Below, piece after piece: positions 44,210 through 52,202 of a stretch of 64,000 nucleotides of DNA (position 1 is the stretch's first letter; each line of letters begins with the position of its first letter). Made by a program: the position numbers and the translations under genes. This DNA is from Lentzea atacamensis. Its GTDB lineage: Bacteria > Actinomycetota > Actinomycetes > Mycobacteriales > Pseudonocardiaceae. Location: contig NZ_QLTT01000015.1 of assembly GCF_003269295.1 (NCBI RefSeq), positions 1 to 64,000 of the forward strand, read 5' to 3'. The notes below the pieces were generated by a model, which did no database searches, was not told where the DNA came from, and worked only from the letters and a program-made list of their open reading frames with translations.

Positions 44210-44662
44210 CTAGGGGACGATCACGCTGACGATCTCGGCGACGCACGCGGGCTTGTCGCTGCCCTCGATCTCGACGACGACCTTGGTCACGAGCTGCTTG
44301 CCCAGCGAGATGTCCGAGATGTCCAGCAGCTCGACGCCCGCGCGCACCCTCGCGCCCACGAGCACCGGCTGCGGGAAGCGGACCTTGTTGCTGCCGTAGT
44401 TGACGCCCATCTTGATGTTCTTGACGGTGTAGATGTCGCGCACCAGGTACGGCACCAGCGATAGCGTCAGGTAGCCGTGCGCCACCGGGCCGCCGAACGG
44501 GCCCTGCTTCGCCTTCTCGACGTCGACGTGGATCCACTGGTGGTCCAGCGTCGCGTCGGCGAAGAGGTTGACCTGCTCCTGCGTGACCTCGTGCCACTCG
44601 CCGAAACCGAGGTGCTCGCCCTTGGCGGCGACCAGCTCGTCGATGTTCTCGAAAGCGCGCAT
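44210..44662 (-). CDS. MaoC-like (R)-specific enoyl-CoA hydratase
   Basis: A 150-residue hotdog-fold hydratase. The family motif VNLFADATLDHQWIHVDVEKAKQGPFGGPVAHGYLTLSLVPYL contains the catalytic Asp and His (DxxxxH, D37/H42 region). It hydrates trans-2-enoyl-CoA to (R)-3-hydroxyacyl-CoA. It is 4 bp downstream of a FabG-like reductase, a common pair in fatty acid or PHA-type metabolism. The operator at 45448 would govern both genes. Confidence 0.9.
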   Translation of the reverse strand: MRAFENIDELVAAKGEHLGFGEWHEVTQEQVNLFADATLDHQWIHVDVEKAKQGPFGGPVAHGYLTLSLVPYLVRDIYTVKNIKMGVNYGSNKVRFPQPVLVGARVRAGVELLDISDISLGKQLVTKVVVEIEGSDKPACVAEIVSVIVP

Positions 44663-44666
44663 CCGC

Positions 44667-45419
44667 TCAGTCCTTCGGTCCGCCGGCGACGTAGATGACC
44701 TGGCCGGACACGAAGCCGGCGCCCTCGCTCACGAGGAACGACGCGGTGTGCGCGATGTCCTCGGGCTGGCCGACGCGCGCGACCGGGATCGTCTGCGCGG
44801 CACCGTTGATCAGGTCCTCGAACGAGATCTTCATGCGCTCGGCGGTCGCCTTGGTCATCTCGGTGGCGATGAAGCCGGGCGCGATCGCGTTGACCGTGAC
44901 GCCGAACTTGCCGAGCTCGATCGCGAGGGTCTTGGTGAACCCCTGCAGACCGGCCTTGGCAGCGGAGTAGTTGGCCTGGCCGCGGTTGCCGAGAGCGGAC
45001 GTGGAGCTGAGGTTGACGATGCGGCCGAAGCCTTCCTTCGTCTGGTGGGCCTGCACGGCCTTGCTCATCAGGAACGCGCCGCGCAGGTGCACGTTCATGA
45101 CGGTGTCCCAGTCCTCGGTGGTCATCTTGAACAGCAGGTTGTCGCGCAGCACGCCCGCGTTGTTGATCAGCACGGTCGGCGGGCCCAGCTTCTCGGCGAC
45201 CTTCGCGACCGCGGCGTTGACCTGCTCCTCGTCGGACACGTCGACCTTGAGGCCGATGGCGCGCCCACCGCCCGCGACGATCTTGTCGGCGCCGTCGAGC
45301 ACACCCTGCTCGTCGAGGTCGAGCAACGCGACGGCCAGACCGTCCGCGGCGAGACGCTGCGCGACGGCGGCACCGATACCGCGCGCCGCGCCGGTGACGA
45401 TCGCAACCCTGTCGGCCAC
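44667..45419 (-). CDS. FabG-type 3-oxoacyl-ACP/CoA reductase
   Basis: A 250-residue SDR with TGAARGIGAAVAQRL, VLINNAGVLRDNLLFKMTTEDWD, Ser in NLSSTSALGNRGQANYSAAKAG (Tyr and Lys included), and PGFIATEMT. This pattern is typical of FabG-like 3-ketoacyl reductases; pairing with MaoC suggests (R)-3-hydroxyacyl-CoA chemistry. GTG 45419 has AGGAGG 4 nt upstream and is preferred to upstream in-frame codons. A CTAAGC-type operator lies 29 bp before the start. Confidence 0.9.
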   Translation of the reverse strand: MADRVAIVTGAARGIGAAVAQRLAADGLAVALLDLDEQGVLDGADKIVAGGGRAIGLKVDVSDEEQVNAAVAKVAEKLGPPTVLINNAGVLRDNLLFKMTTEDWDTVMNVHLRGAFLMSKAVQAHQTKEGFGRIVNLSSTSALGNRGQANYSAAKAGLQGFTKTLAIELGKFGVTVNAIAPGFIATEMTKATAERMKISFEDLINGAAQTIPVARVGQPEDIAHTASFLVSEGAGFVSGQVIYVAGGPKD

Positions 45420-45447
45420 GGGTCCTCCTTCGTTGAGGGATGGTGAG

Positions 45448-45463
45448 CTAAGCAAGCGCTTAG
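45448..45463. promoter_or_regulatory. TetR-type operator, FabG/MaoC copy
   Basis: CTAAGC-AAGC-GCTTAG, a perfect 16-bp palindrome in the 141-bp gap between fabG and the divergent SDR gene. It is closest to fabG and matches the two sites at 35502-35535. Confidence 0.75.
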
Positions 45464-45560
45464 TAACGTACCTATCAGTCCGCTTGACGTCCAGCGCTGT
45501 CCGGACGACCATACCGACTGGTCGGAATGTTGCGAAGAAGTCGTCTCAGCGAGGAGGCAG

Positions 45561-46361
45561 ATGCCCGTGGAACTCACCGGCAAGGTCGCACTCATCACGG
45601 GTGGGTCGAACGGCATCGGCGCCGCCTCTGCCCGCCGGCTGGCGTCGCTCGGGGCTCGGGTCGTCGTCGCCGACATCGACGCTGACCAGGGCAAAGTCGT
45701 CGCCGACGAGGTCGGTGGCGTTTTCGTGCGCTGCGACGTGACGGTTCCGGAGGACTCCGCTGCCGCGGTCGACGTCGCCGTGCGCGAGTTCGGCGGGCTC
45801 GACATCGCCTTCCTGAACGCGGGCATCGGCACCGGCTGCTCGTTGGGTGACGACTTCGACATCGAGCTCTATCGCCGTGCGATGGCCATCAACCTCGATG
45901 GCGTGGTCTACGGCGTGCACGCTGCTCTGCCCGCGTTGCGGTCGCGGGGTGGGCAGATCATCGCTACGGCGTCGATGGCCGGTCTCATGCCGATGCCTGG
46001 CGATCCGGTCTACGGCGCCAACAAGGCTGCCGTGGTCGGACTGGTTCGAGCTCTGGGCGGTGCGTACGCCGACGTCCGGGTGAACGCGCTCTGTCCCGCG
46101 TTCGCCGACACCAACATCATCACCCCGCTGCGGTCGACGCTGGAGGACATCGGGATGCCGATCCTGCCGGTGTCGGCCGTGGTGGACGCGTTCATGTCCA
46201 TCGTGGAAGGTTCCGGGACCGGCGAGGCGTGGTTCGTCCAGTTCGGACGCCCGTCGGAGCCGTTCGGGTTCCGGAACCCGCCGGGGCCGAGGGCCGCTGA
46301 CGGCTCACGGGTCGAGGCCGCTCGCAAGGACCCCATTTCCATCGCGCTCAAGGAGAGCTGA
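45561..46361 (+). CDS. Short-chain dehydrogenase/reductase
   Basis: A 266-residue SDR with TGGSNGIGAASARRL, an altered NNAG motif (AFLNAGIGTG), Ser in TASMAGL and Tyr/Lys in PVYGANKAAVVGL. The C-terminal extension (EPFGFRNPPGPRAADGSRVEAARKDP) is longer than in FabG. The substrate is unknown. ATG 45561 follows GAGGAGG. It forms an operon with the quinone oxidoreductase-like gene (1-bp gap). Confidence 0.85.
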   Translation: MPVELTGKVALITGGSNGIGAASARRLASLGARVVVADIDADQGKVVADEVGGVFVRCDVTVPEDSAAAVDVAVREFGGLDIAFLNAGIGTGCSLGDDFDIELYRRAMAINLDGVVYGVHAALPALRSRGGQIIATASMAGLMPMPGDPVYGANKAAVVGLVRALGGAYADVRVNALCPAFADTNIITPLRSTLEDIGMPILPVSAVVDAFMSIVEGSGTGEAWFVQFGRPSEPFGFRNPPGPRAADGSRVEAARKDPISIALKES

Positions 46362-46362
46362 C

Positions 46363-47334
46363 GTGCGTGCCATCCAGATCACCGAGTTCGGCGGGCCCGA
46401 GGTGCTGCGGCAGGTGGAGCTGCCTGATCCGGTGCCGGGCGAGGGCGAGGTGCTGATCGACGTCTCGCGCGCCGGGCTCAACTACGCGGACACGCACCAG
46501 GCGGAGAACTCCTACCTGGCGAAGATGACGCTGCCGCTGGTGCCGGGCGGAGAAGTCGTTGGTACCACTGCGGATGGCCGGCGGGTCGTCGCGCTCACCA
46601 AGAACTCCGGCGGCTACGCGGAGAAGGCCGTCGCGCCCGCGTTGACGACGTTCGACGTGCCGGACGCGGTGGACGACCTCACGGCACTGTCGTTGATCGT
46701 GCAGGGCGCCACGGCGTGGTTGCTGCTGCGCAAGTCGACTCACCTGGAGCCCGGTGAGTCGGTTGTCGTGCACGCCGCCGCCGGTGGTGTCGGCACGATC
46801 GCGGTGCAGCTGGCCAAGCTGTGGGGCGCGGGTCGCGTGATCGCCACCGCTTCGTCCGACGACAAGCGGAAGCTGGCGCTCGATCTCGGGGCGGACGTCG
46901 CCATCGACTCGCGTGCCGAGGACATGACCGCCGCGCTGATCGAGGCGAACAACGGACGGCGCGTCGACATCGTGCTGGACATGACCGGGGGTGCTACCAC
47001 TGATCAGTCGCTGGTTGCGCTGGCTCCGTTCGGGCGGCTTGCGTTTTATGGCATGGCCTCGCGGGAAAGGCCGAAGCCGGTCGACCTCGGAGCGCTGCTC
47101 GTGCACTCCACGACCGTTGCGGGTATGTGGCTGCCGCACGCTCTGAAGGTGCGTGACGCTGAGCACGGAACGCTTGCTCACCGCGCCATGGCTGAGCTGT
47201 TCCAGCTTGTCGGTGACGGCAAGTTGAAGGCTGTTCCTGGTGGGGAGTACGGCATGGGGGAGATCCGGCAGGCGCACGAGGACCTGCGGTCGCGCAGGAC
47301 CGCGGGCAAGCTGCTGCTCGATCCGTCGCGTTAG
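46363..47334 (+). CDS. Zinc-independent NADPH:quinone oxidoreductase-like MDR protein
   Basis: A 323-residue medium-chain dehydrogenase of the quinone oxidoreductase group. It starts MRAIQITEFGGPEVLRQVELPDP and has SRAGLNYADTHQ in the catalytic domain. The nucleotide fold is VVVHAAAGGVGTIAVQLAKLWGAGRVIATASSDDKRKLALDLGAD. The zinc-binding cysteines of alcohol dehydrogenases are missing. It probably reduces quinones or enones with NADPH. GTG 46363 follows the SDR gene directly. It ends before a hairpin terminator. Confidence 0.88.
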   Translation: MRAIQITEFGGPEVLRQVELPDPVPGEGEVLIDVSRAGLNYADTHQAENSYLAKMTLPLVPGGEVVGTTADGRRVVALTKNSGGYAEKAVAPALTTFDVPDAVDDLTALSLIVQGATAWLLLRKSTHLEPGESVVVHAAAGGVGTIAVQLAKLWGAGRVIATASSDDKRKLALDLGADVAIDSRAEDMTAALIEANNGRRVDIVLDMTGGATTDQSLVALAPFGRLAFYGMASRERPKPVDLGALLVHSTTVAGMWLPHALKVRDAEHGTLAHRAMAELFQLVGDGKLKAVPGGEYGMGEIRQAHEDLRSRRTAGKLLLDPSR

Positions 47335-47352
47335 CGCTTCACGCAAGACGAA

Positions 47353-47382
47353 GGGGGCGGTCCACCACGGTGGATCGCCCCC
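47353..47382. terminator. Bidirectional hairpin terminator
   Basis: GGGGGCGGTCCACC (47353-47366) pairs with GGTGGATCGCCCCC (47369-47382), including one G-U pair. It stands between two convergent genes and can end both transcripts. There is no long T tract. Confidence 0.75.
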
Positions 47383-47394
47383 TCCTGCTTCGTA

Positions 47395-47832
47395 CTACTC
47401 GGAAAGCTCAGCCAGCTGGGCCTTCACCCTGGCCAGCTCGGCTTCCAGCTCCTCCATGCGGGTGCGGTGCTGGTCGCGCGCCGCCTCGAGCACCGTTTCG
47501 ATGCCCTCCGCGATGTCCTCGTGCAGCTCCTTGGCCGCCTTGGCGACGGCGATGGCCGGGATGACCAGGCCCGACACGACTCGCTGCGTGCCGTGGACCA
47601 GGTCGGCCTGCCATTCGCCCTCGGCGGTACCGGTCACCGTGAGCGTGAGCTCGACGGTGCGGGTCTTCTTCGCCGTGCTCTTGGGGCGGGCCGCCTTCGG
47701 CTTTTCAGCCTTGGGAGCCTCGGCCTTCGGAGCCTCGACCGGCTTCGTGGCCTCGGCCTCGGGGGCCGGCGTCGGAGTCTCCTCCACGACGGTCTCCTCG
47801 ACTGCCTGCACCTCGGTGAGCGTGTCCGACAC
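47395..47832 (-). CDS. Hypothetical protein with disordered head and coiled-coil tail
   Basis: A 145-residue protein in three parts. Residues 1-58 are Glu/Pro/Ala/Lys-rich and low in complexity (PKAEAPKAEKPKAARPK). Residues 59-90 look beta-rich (RTVELTLTVTGTAEGEW). Residues 95-145 form a long charged helix/coiled coil (ARDQHRTRMEELEAELARVKAQLAEL). I recognise no family; the layout suggests a nucleoid- or scaffold-type protein, but that is weak. GTG 47832 follows AGAGGA by 9 nt. A candidate LexA box lies 48 bp upstream, so it may be DNA-damage-induced. Confidence 0.7.
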   Translation of the reverse strand: MSDTLTEVQAVEETVVEETPTPAPEAEATKPVEAPKAEAPKAEKPKAARPKSTAKKTRTVELTLTVTGTAEGEWQADLVHGTQRVVSGLVIPAIAVAKAAKELHEDIAEGIETVLEAARDQHRTRMEELEAELARVKAQLAELSE

Positions 47833-47879
47833 GATCAGGTTTCCTCTCTGCGCAACGACGTGACCCCGCGCACAGTCTA

Positions 47880-47891
47880 GAACACGTGTTC
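47880..47891. promoter_or_regulatory. Candidate LexA/SOS box
   Basis: GAACACGTGTTC is a perfect palindrome followed by GA, the same 14-bp core as at 5-18. It fits the actinobacterial CGAAC-N4-GTTCG SOS box with one flanking mismatch. It is 48 bp upstream of the GTG of the 145-residue protein and downstream of the small I9-like gene, so the former is the likely target. Confidence 0.55.
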
Positions 47892-47925
47892 GATCAGAAG
47901 TGAATGGGGTCAGCGCAGAGCCTAG

Positions 47926-48147
47926 TCAGTACGGCGGGAGCTGCACGCGCCACTGCCGCTCCACGTCGATGACGCCGGGTACCGCTTGCAGGGACGGGAT
48001 CGCCCTGACTTCCGCCGTGCCGGTCACCACGCCCAGGGCCTCCAGGACCGTGTCCACGACCAGGCCGGCCTCCCGCAGGTCGTCGAGGACCCGCGGGAGG
48101 CTGCCTTCGGTCACGGAGACCATCACCTGGTCCACCGAAGCTGTCAT
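47926..48147 (-). CDS. Small I9/propeptide-like protein paired with subtilase
   Basis: A 73-residue protein starting MTASVDQVMVSVTEGSL. Its predicted beta-alpha-beta-beta-alpha-beta order and ending VPGVIDVERQWRVQLPPY resemble the inhibitor-I9/subtilisin-propeptide fold (the family's ...VPGVxxVExD-type end). It overlaps the subtilase gene by 4 bp (ATGA), so the two are coexpressed from one mRNA with the protease first. A role as a separate inhibitor or folding chaperone for the protease is inferred. Confidence 0.7.
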   Translation of the reverse strand: MTASVDQVMVSVTEGSLPRVLDDLREAGLVVDTVLEALGVVTGTAEVRAIPSLQAVPGVIDVERQWRVQLPPY

Positions 48148-49301
48148 GGTGCCTGGACTAGCCCGCTGCCGATGTCGGTGGACGGCAGGGGGAGGCGGAG
48201 TGCGGTGCCGGCCAGGCGGGCCCACAGCTCGAAGCCTCTGGCGCCGGTCTTCTCCGCGATCAGGGCCGCGATGCCCGAGACGTGCGGGGTGGCCATGGAC
48301 GTGCCGCGCAGGCGGCGGTACTTCTCCGGCAGTTTGAAGGACGAGTACACGTCGACGCCGGGGGCGCAGACGTCGATCTGGCCGATCCTGTCGGCGCTGC
48401 CGGACGAGAAGGACGCGATGGCCCGGTTCACGTCGATCGCGGCCACGGCGATGATGGACGGGCAGCGTGCGGGGTGGCCGACCGGGGCGATGCGGGCGGG
48501 GCGCATGGAGGCGTTGCCCGCCGCGGCGATGATCAGGGTGCCCTTGGCCATGGCGCGCTGGGCCACGGTCTCGTAGATCTGCGAGTACGGGGTGCCTGCC
48601 GGGACGTCGGCGCCCAGGGACATCGAGATGATCGCGCAGCCGTTGGAGACCGCCCAGTCGATGCCCGCGAGGATGCCGCCGTCGGAGCCGGAGCCCGCGT
48701 TGGACAGGACCTTGCCCGCGAAGATCTCGGCCTCGTGCGCCACGCCGTAGCCGGGGAGGGTCGACGGCTTGCGCGGGCCCGCAGAGGTGCCGATGCAGTG
48801 CGTGCCGTGGCCGTGGCCGTCCTGCACGTCCTCGCCGGTGATGAAGGACTTGGTGGTGATCGCGCGGCCGACGAAGTCCGGGTGGTTCTTCTCCCAGCCC
48901 GTGTCGAGGACGGCGAGCTTGATGCCCCTGCCGGTGGCCGTGCTGACGTCGGCGCCGACGGCCTGCAGACCCCAGGTCAGCACGGACTCGTCAACGGCCA
49001 CGGCCTCGGGCTCCTCCGCCGGAGCCGCGTCGAACACGTGCACGACGCGTTCCGGTTCGACGATCTGCACAGGGCCGGGCCGGTCGGCGGCGCCGTTCAG
49101 CTCGGCCAGCAGGTTCGGGTCTCCGGACACCACCGCGACGCCCAGCTCCGGGAACACCTCCAAGGTGTCGGAGCCGAGTTCGCCGGTGTTCGGGTCGAAC
49201 CCGGCGATCGCCCCGAGCTCGGCCACCCCCTCCTCGATGGCGTCTTCCTGCAGCAGTACCAGGTACCGGCCGGTGGTCTCCACTTCCGCGGGTTCGGTCA
49301 T
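48144..49301 (-). CDS. S8-family subtilisin-like serine protease
   Basis: A 385-residue subtilase with the full triad: Asp133 (AVLDTGW), His165 (GHGHGTHCIG), Ser335 (GTSMATPH), and oxyanion Asn263 (AAAGNAS). Residues about 10-90 look like an I9-type prodomain (YLVLLQEDA, VFPELGVAVVSG, VEPERVVHVF). No signal peptide, transmembrane anchor or sorting motif is seen, so the protein is probably cytoplasmic or leaves by an unusual route. That is odd for this family. It is the first gene of a two-gene operon with the I9-like small protein. ATG 49301. Confidence 0.88.
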   Translation of the reverse strand: MTEPAEVETTGRYLVLLQEDAIEEGVAELGAIAGFDPNTGELGSDTLEVFPELGVAVVSGDPNLLAELNGAADRPGPVQIVEPERVVHVFDAAPAEEPEAVAVDESVLTWGLQAVGADVSTATGRGIKLAVLDTGWEKNHPDFVGRAITTKSFITGEDVQDGHGHGTHCIGTSAGPRKPSTLPGYGVAHEAEIFAGKVLSNAGSGSDGGILAGIDWAVSNGCAIISMSLGADVPAGTPYSQIYETVAQRAMAKGTLIIAAAGNASMRPARIAPVGHPARCPSIIAVAAIDVNRAIASFSSGSADRIGQIDVCAPGVDVYSSFKLPEKYRRLRGTSMATPHVSGIAALIAEKTGARGFELWARLAGTALRLPLPSTDIGSGLVQAP

Positions 49302-49365
49302 GACGGTTCGCCCCCTACTCTCCTGTAGCCCTACATAAGAGAGTCGTCATCCAGGGGCTCGTGTT

Positions 49366-50538
49366 TCAGGCCATCTGCCTTCTCCGCTGGAAGAATTCCC
49401 CGATCGGCTCAACGTACTTGGCCGCGATCGGCCCCAGGATCGCCATCAGCAGTACGTAGGCGGTTGCGAGAGCTGCCAGGTCACCGTTCACCTGACCGGA
49501 CGCAACGGCGAGGCCCGCGATGACGATGGAGAACTCGCCACGGGCCACCAGGGCGGCGCCCGCACGCATGCGGCCCATCTTGCCGATGCCCTGCCTGCGT
49601 GCCGCCCACCAGCCGGTGACGACCTTCGTGAGGGTGGTGACGGCGGCCAGCGCGACGGCGATTCCAAGAACAGGTGGAATCGAGCGCGGGTCGGTGTTCA
49701 GTCCGAACACGACGAAGAACATCGCCGCGAACAGGTCGCGCAGGGGTTCGAGGAGGCGCGTCGCGTTCTCGGCCGTCGAGCCGGAGATCGCGATGCCGAG
49801 CAGGAACGCGCCGACCGCCGCCGACACCTGCAGCTGGGAGGCGACACCGGCCACGAGCAACGCAGAGCCGAGGAGCTTCAGCAGGAACACCTCGTGGTCG
49901 GGACTGTCCACAATGGCCGAGATGAACCGGCCGTACTTCAGCGCCACCACCAGAACCACGGTGATGGCCAGCAAGGAGATGCCGACCGACGTGAGCCCGC
50001 CGACGAAGCTCACGCCCGCCAGCACGGCCGTGAGGACCGGCAGGTACACGGCCATCGCGAGGTCTTCGAAGACCAGCACGGACAGCACGACCGGTGTCTC
50101 GCGGTTGCCCAGCCGGCCCAGGTCGCCGAGCACCTTGGCGACGATGCCGGACGAGGAGATGTAGGTGACGCCGGCCATCGCCAGCGCGCCCACGGTGCCC
50201 CAGCCGAGCAGCAGTGCCGCGATCGCGCCGGGGGCCGCGTTGAGCACGAGGTCGAGGACACCGGCCATCCAGGACTTCTTCAGCCCGGTCGTGAGCTCGG
50301 ACGCCGAGTACTCGAGCCCCAGCAGCAGGAGCAGCAGCACCACGCCGATCTCACTGGCGAGATGGGTGAACTCCTCGATGCCGTGCAATGGCACGAAACC
50401 GCCGGAGCCGAACGCGAGACCACCGATCAGGTAGAGCGGGATCGGCGAGATGCCGATCCGCCTGGCGACGCGGCCGAGCAGGCCGAGGCCGAAGAACACC
50501 GCGCCAAGCTGGATCATGGCGATAGTTGTCTCGTGCAC
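49366..50538 (-). CDS. CPA2-family cation:proton antiporter
   Basis: A 390-residue membrane protein with about 12 helices, of the KefB/CPA2 monovalent cation:proton antiporter type. It starts TTIAMIQLGAVFFGLGLLGRVARRIGISPIPLYLIGGLAFG and has LLLLLLGLEYSASEL and FEDLAMAVYLPVLTAVL with the expected acidic residue in the core. It lacks the cytoplasmic TrkA-N domain; the adjacent gene supplies a separate regulatory subunit (5-bp gap). It probably exports K+ or Na+ in exchange for protons. GTG 50538. Confidence 0.88.
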   Translation of the reverse strand: MHETTIAMIQLGAVFFGLGLLGRVARRIGISPIPLYLIGGLAFGSGGFVPLHGIEEFTHLASEIGVVLLLLLLGLEYSASELTTGLKKSWMAGVLDLVLNAAPGAIAALLLGWGTVGALAMAGVTYISSSGIVAKVLGDLGRLGNRETPVVLSVLVFEDLAMAVYLPVLTAVLAGVSFVGGLTSVGISLLAITVVLVVALKYGRFISAIVDSPDHEVFLLKLLGSALLVAGVASQLQVSAAVGAFLLGIAISGSTAENATRLLEPLRDLFAAMFFVVFGLNTDPRSIPPVLGIAVALAAVTTLTKVVTGWWAARRQGIGKMGRMRAGAALVARGEFSIVIAGLAVASGQVNGDLAALATAYVLLMAILGPIAAKYVEPIGEFFQRRRQMA

Positions 50539-50543
50539 TGTGA

Positions 50544-51017
50544 TTAACCGCCGTGGAGGATCTCAGCGGCGGCGTCGAGGCCTTCCGCGGTGCCGACGAC
50601 GACAGCGAGGTCGCCGTTCTCGAAGATGAAGTCGGGGCCGGGCGACGGATGCGCGTTGCCCGAGCGCACGACGGCCACGATGGACGCACCGGTCCTCGTG
50701 CGCAGAGCGGTCTCACCGAGCGTGTGGTTCGCGAACGCGGTGACCGGCAGCTGACGGGTCGTGATGCCGCTGATGCCGCGCGTCTCCTCCCGCAGGTGCG
50801 CGACGAGCTGCGGGGCGCCGAGCAGGCCCGCGAGCGTGTTCGCCTCTTCCGGTGAGAGGGGTATCGACGCGGCACAGGAGTCGGGATCCGACGCCTTCGA
50901 GAGGATGAGCTCGAACCGGCCGTCCCGGTATGTGATCACACCGACGCGACGACCGGCGCGGATCATGAAGTCCTGGCGCGTACCGATTCCCGGCAAAGGC
51001 GTGATCTCTACGTTCAC
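50544..51017 (-). CDS. TrkA-C regulatory subunit of the antiporter
   Basis: A 157-residue cytoplasmic protein. The N-terminal half (MNVEITPLPGIGTRQDFMIRAGRRVGVITYRDGRFEL) matches the family of antiporter regulatory subunits. The C-terminal half (about 85-157) is a TrkA-C/RCK-C ligand domain (GETALRTRTGASIVAVVRSG, then FENGDLAVVVGTAEGLDAA). It should gate the antiporter encoded downstream by binding a nucleotide or c-di-AMP-like ligand. GTG 51017 gives the usual family start; ATG 51026 is in frame. It is divergent from the DUF1015 gene with only 18 bp between starts. Confidence 0.85.
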   Translation of the reverse strand: MNVEITPLPGIGTRQDFMIRAGRRVGVITYRDGRFELILSKASDPDSCAASIPLSPEEANTLAGLLGAPQLVAHLREETRGISGITTRQLPVTAFANHTLGETALRTRTGASIVAVVRSGNAHPSPGPDFIFENGDLAVVVGTAEGLDAAAEILHGG

Positions 51018-51035
51018 ACAGATCATGATACTTGG

Positions 51036-52139
51036 ATGACTCTGCGAGTACGCCCGGTGCGACGCGGGTGGGTGGTGCGTGACCGCGTGCCCGGCCCTGA
51101 CGTCGACGAGTTCGCCGAACCCGGTCAGGTGATCGGGGCGCTCGCCAGGGCGCCGCACGGCACGTTGCTGGGCGTGCAGCACCCGCACCGCACGCCGGCC
51201 GCGCTGGCCGCCGGGACGGGCCTGCTGGACGCGTTGCCGCACGCCCGCGCCGAGCTCGCGGTGCTGGTCCGGCGGGCGTACCGCGAGGTGACCGACGTCG
51301 TCGCGCCGTACCGGGTGGACGGACCGGACGGGACGGCGTGCGGGGTGTTGTGCCTGGTCGACCCGGACGCGATCGCGCACACCGAGGACGTCTACCCGGA
51401 CGTGGTCGCCGAGCGCGGTCAGGTGCTGGCCTCGCTCGGCACCGCCACGAGCGCCGCGATGCTCATCCCGATCACGCCTCACGACGGGCTGACGTCACTC
51501 GTGCTCGGGATGACCGGCGAGCCTGCGGTGTCGCTTGTGGACTCCGGCGGGCGCAGGCACTGGGTGTGGCTCGTCGGGCCGGGCGAGCTGCAGGACGCGT
51601 TCCTCGAAGCGGCGGGCGCGCATCCGTTGCTCGTGGCGGACGGCAACCACCGCGTGGCGGCGGCGCGGTCGGCGGGACTGTCAGGTCTGCTGGCGCTCGT
51701 CACGTCGGGGCCGGGGCTGCGGGTCGGGCCGATCCACCGTGCGCTCGTGGGCACCGGGTTGGGCGCGTCCGATCTGGTGACGGCGTGGAAACGGGTCGGT
51801 CTGACGGTGTCGTCGTTGCCCTACGTCGTCGAGCCGGAACCCGGCGTGGTGGTGGTGCGCTGCGCCGACGAGGTGTTGCGGGTCGAACTTCCTGCGGGAC
51901 AAGGGATCGACCACGCCGTCGTGGAGTCGCTGTTGCTGCACGAGGCGCTGGGACTGGACCCCGAGAGTCCGTGCGTGCGGCCTGTCGTCGACCCGTCGGT
52001 CGAGGCCGACGCGGTGCTGCTCATCGCGCCCGTTCCCGTGGAAGAAGTGCTGGCGGGCACGAAGATGCCGCGCAAGAGCACCTACTTCACGCCCAAGCCG
52101 CGCAGTGGCCTGCTGCTCGCCGATCTGGCTCATCCGTAG
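51036..52139 (+). CDS. DUF1015 family protein
   Basis: A 367-residue member of DUF1015, sometimes annotated as a chromosome-partitioning-protein-like family. The family motif ADGNHRVAAAR (near 198-208) and the C-terminal KMPRKSTYFTPKPRSGLLL are intact. Function is not known. ATG 51036 follows GATACT by 3 nt, so a leaderless or very short-leader transcript is likely. It diverges from the antiporter-regulator gene. Confidence 0.85.
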   Translation: MTLRVRPVRRGWVVRDRVPGPDVDEFAEPGQVIGALARAPHGTLLGVQHPHRTPAALAAGTGLLDALPHARAELAVLVRRAYREVTDVVAPYRVDGPDGTACGVLCLVDPDAIAHTEDVYPDVVAERGQVLASLGTATSAAMLIPITPHDGLTSLVLGMTGEPAVSLVDSGGRRHWVWLVGPGELQDAFLEAAGAHPLLVADGNHRVAAARSAGLSGLLALVTSGPGLRVGPIHRALVGTGLGASDLVTAWKRVGLTVSSLPYVVEPEPGVVVVRCADEVLRVELPAGQGIDHAVVESLLLHEALGLDPESPCVRPVVDPSVEADAVLLIAPVPVEEVLAGTKMPRKSTYFTPKPRSGLLLADLAHP

Positions 52140-52202
52140 GGCCCTGCCGGGCGGATTCGTTCGGCCCTGTCGGACGGTCGGCCCGGCGAACAAACTCAGG
52201 CA

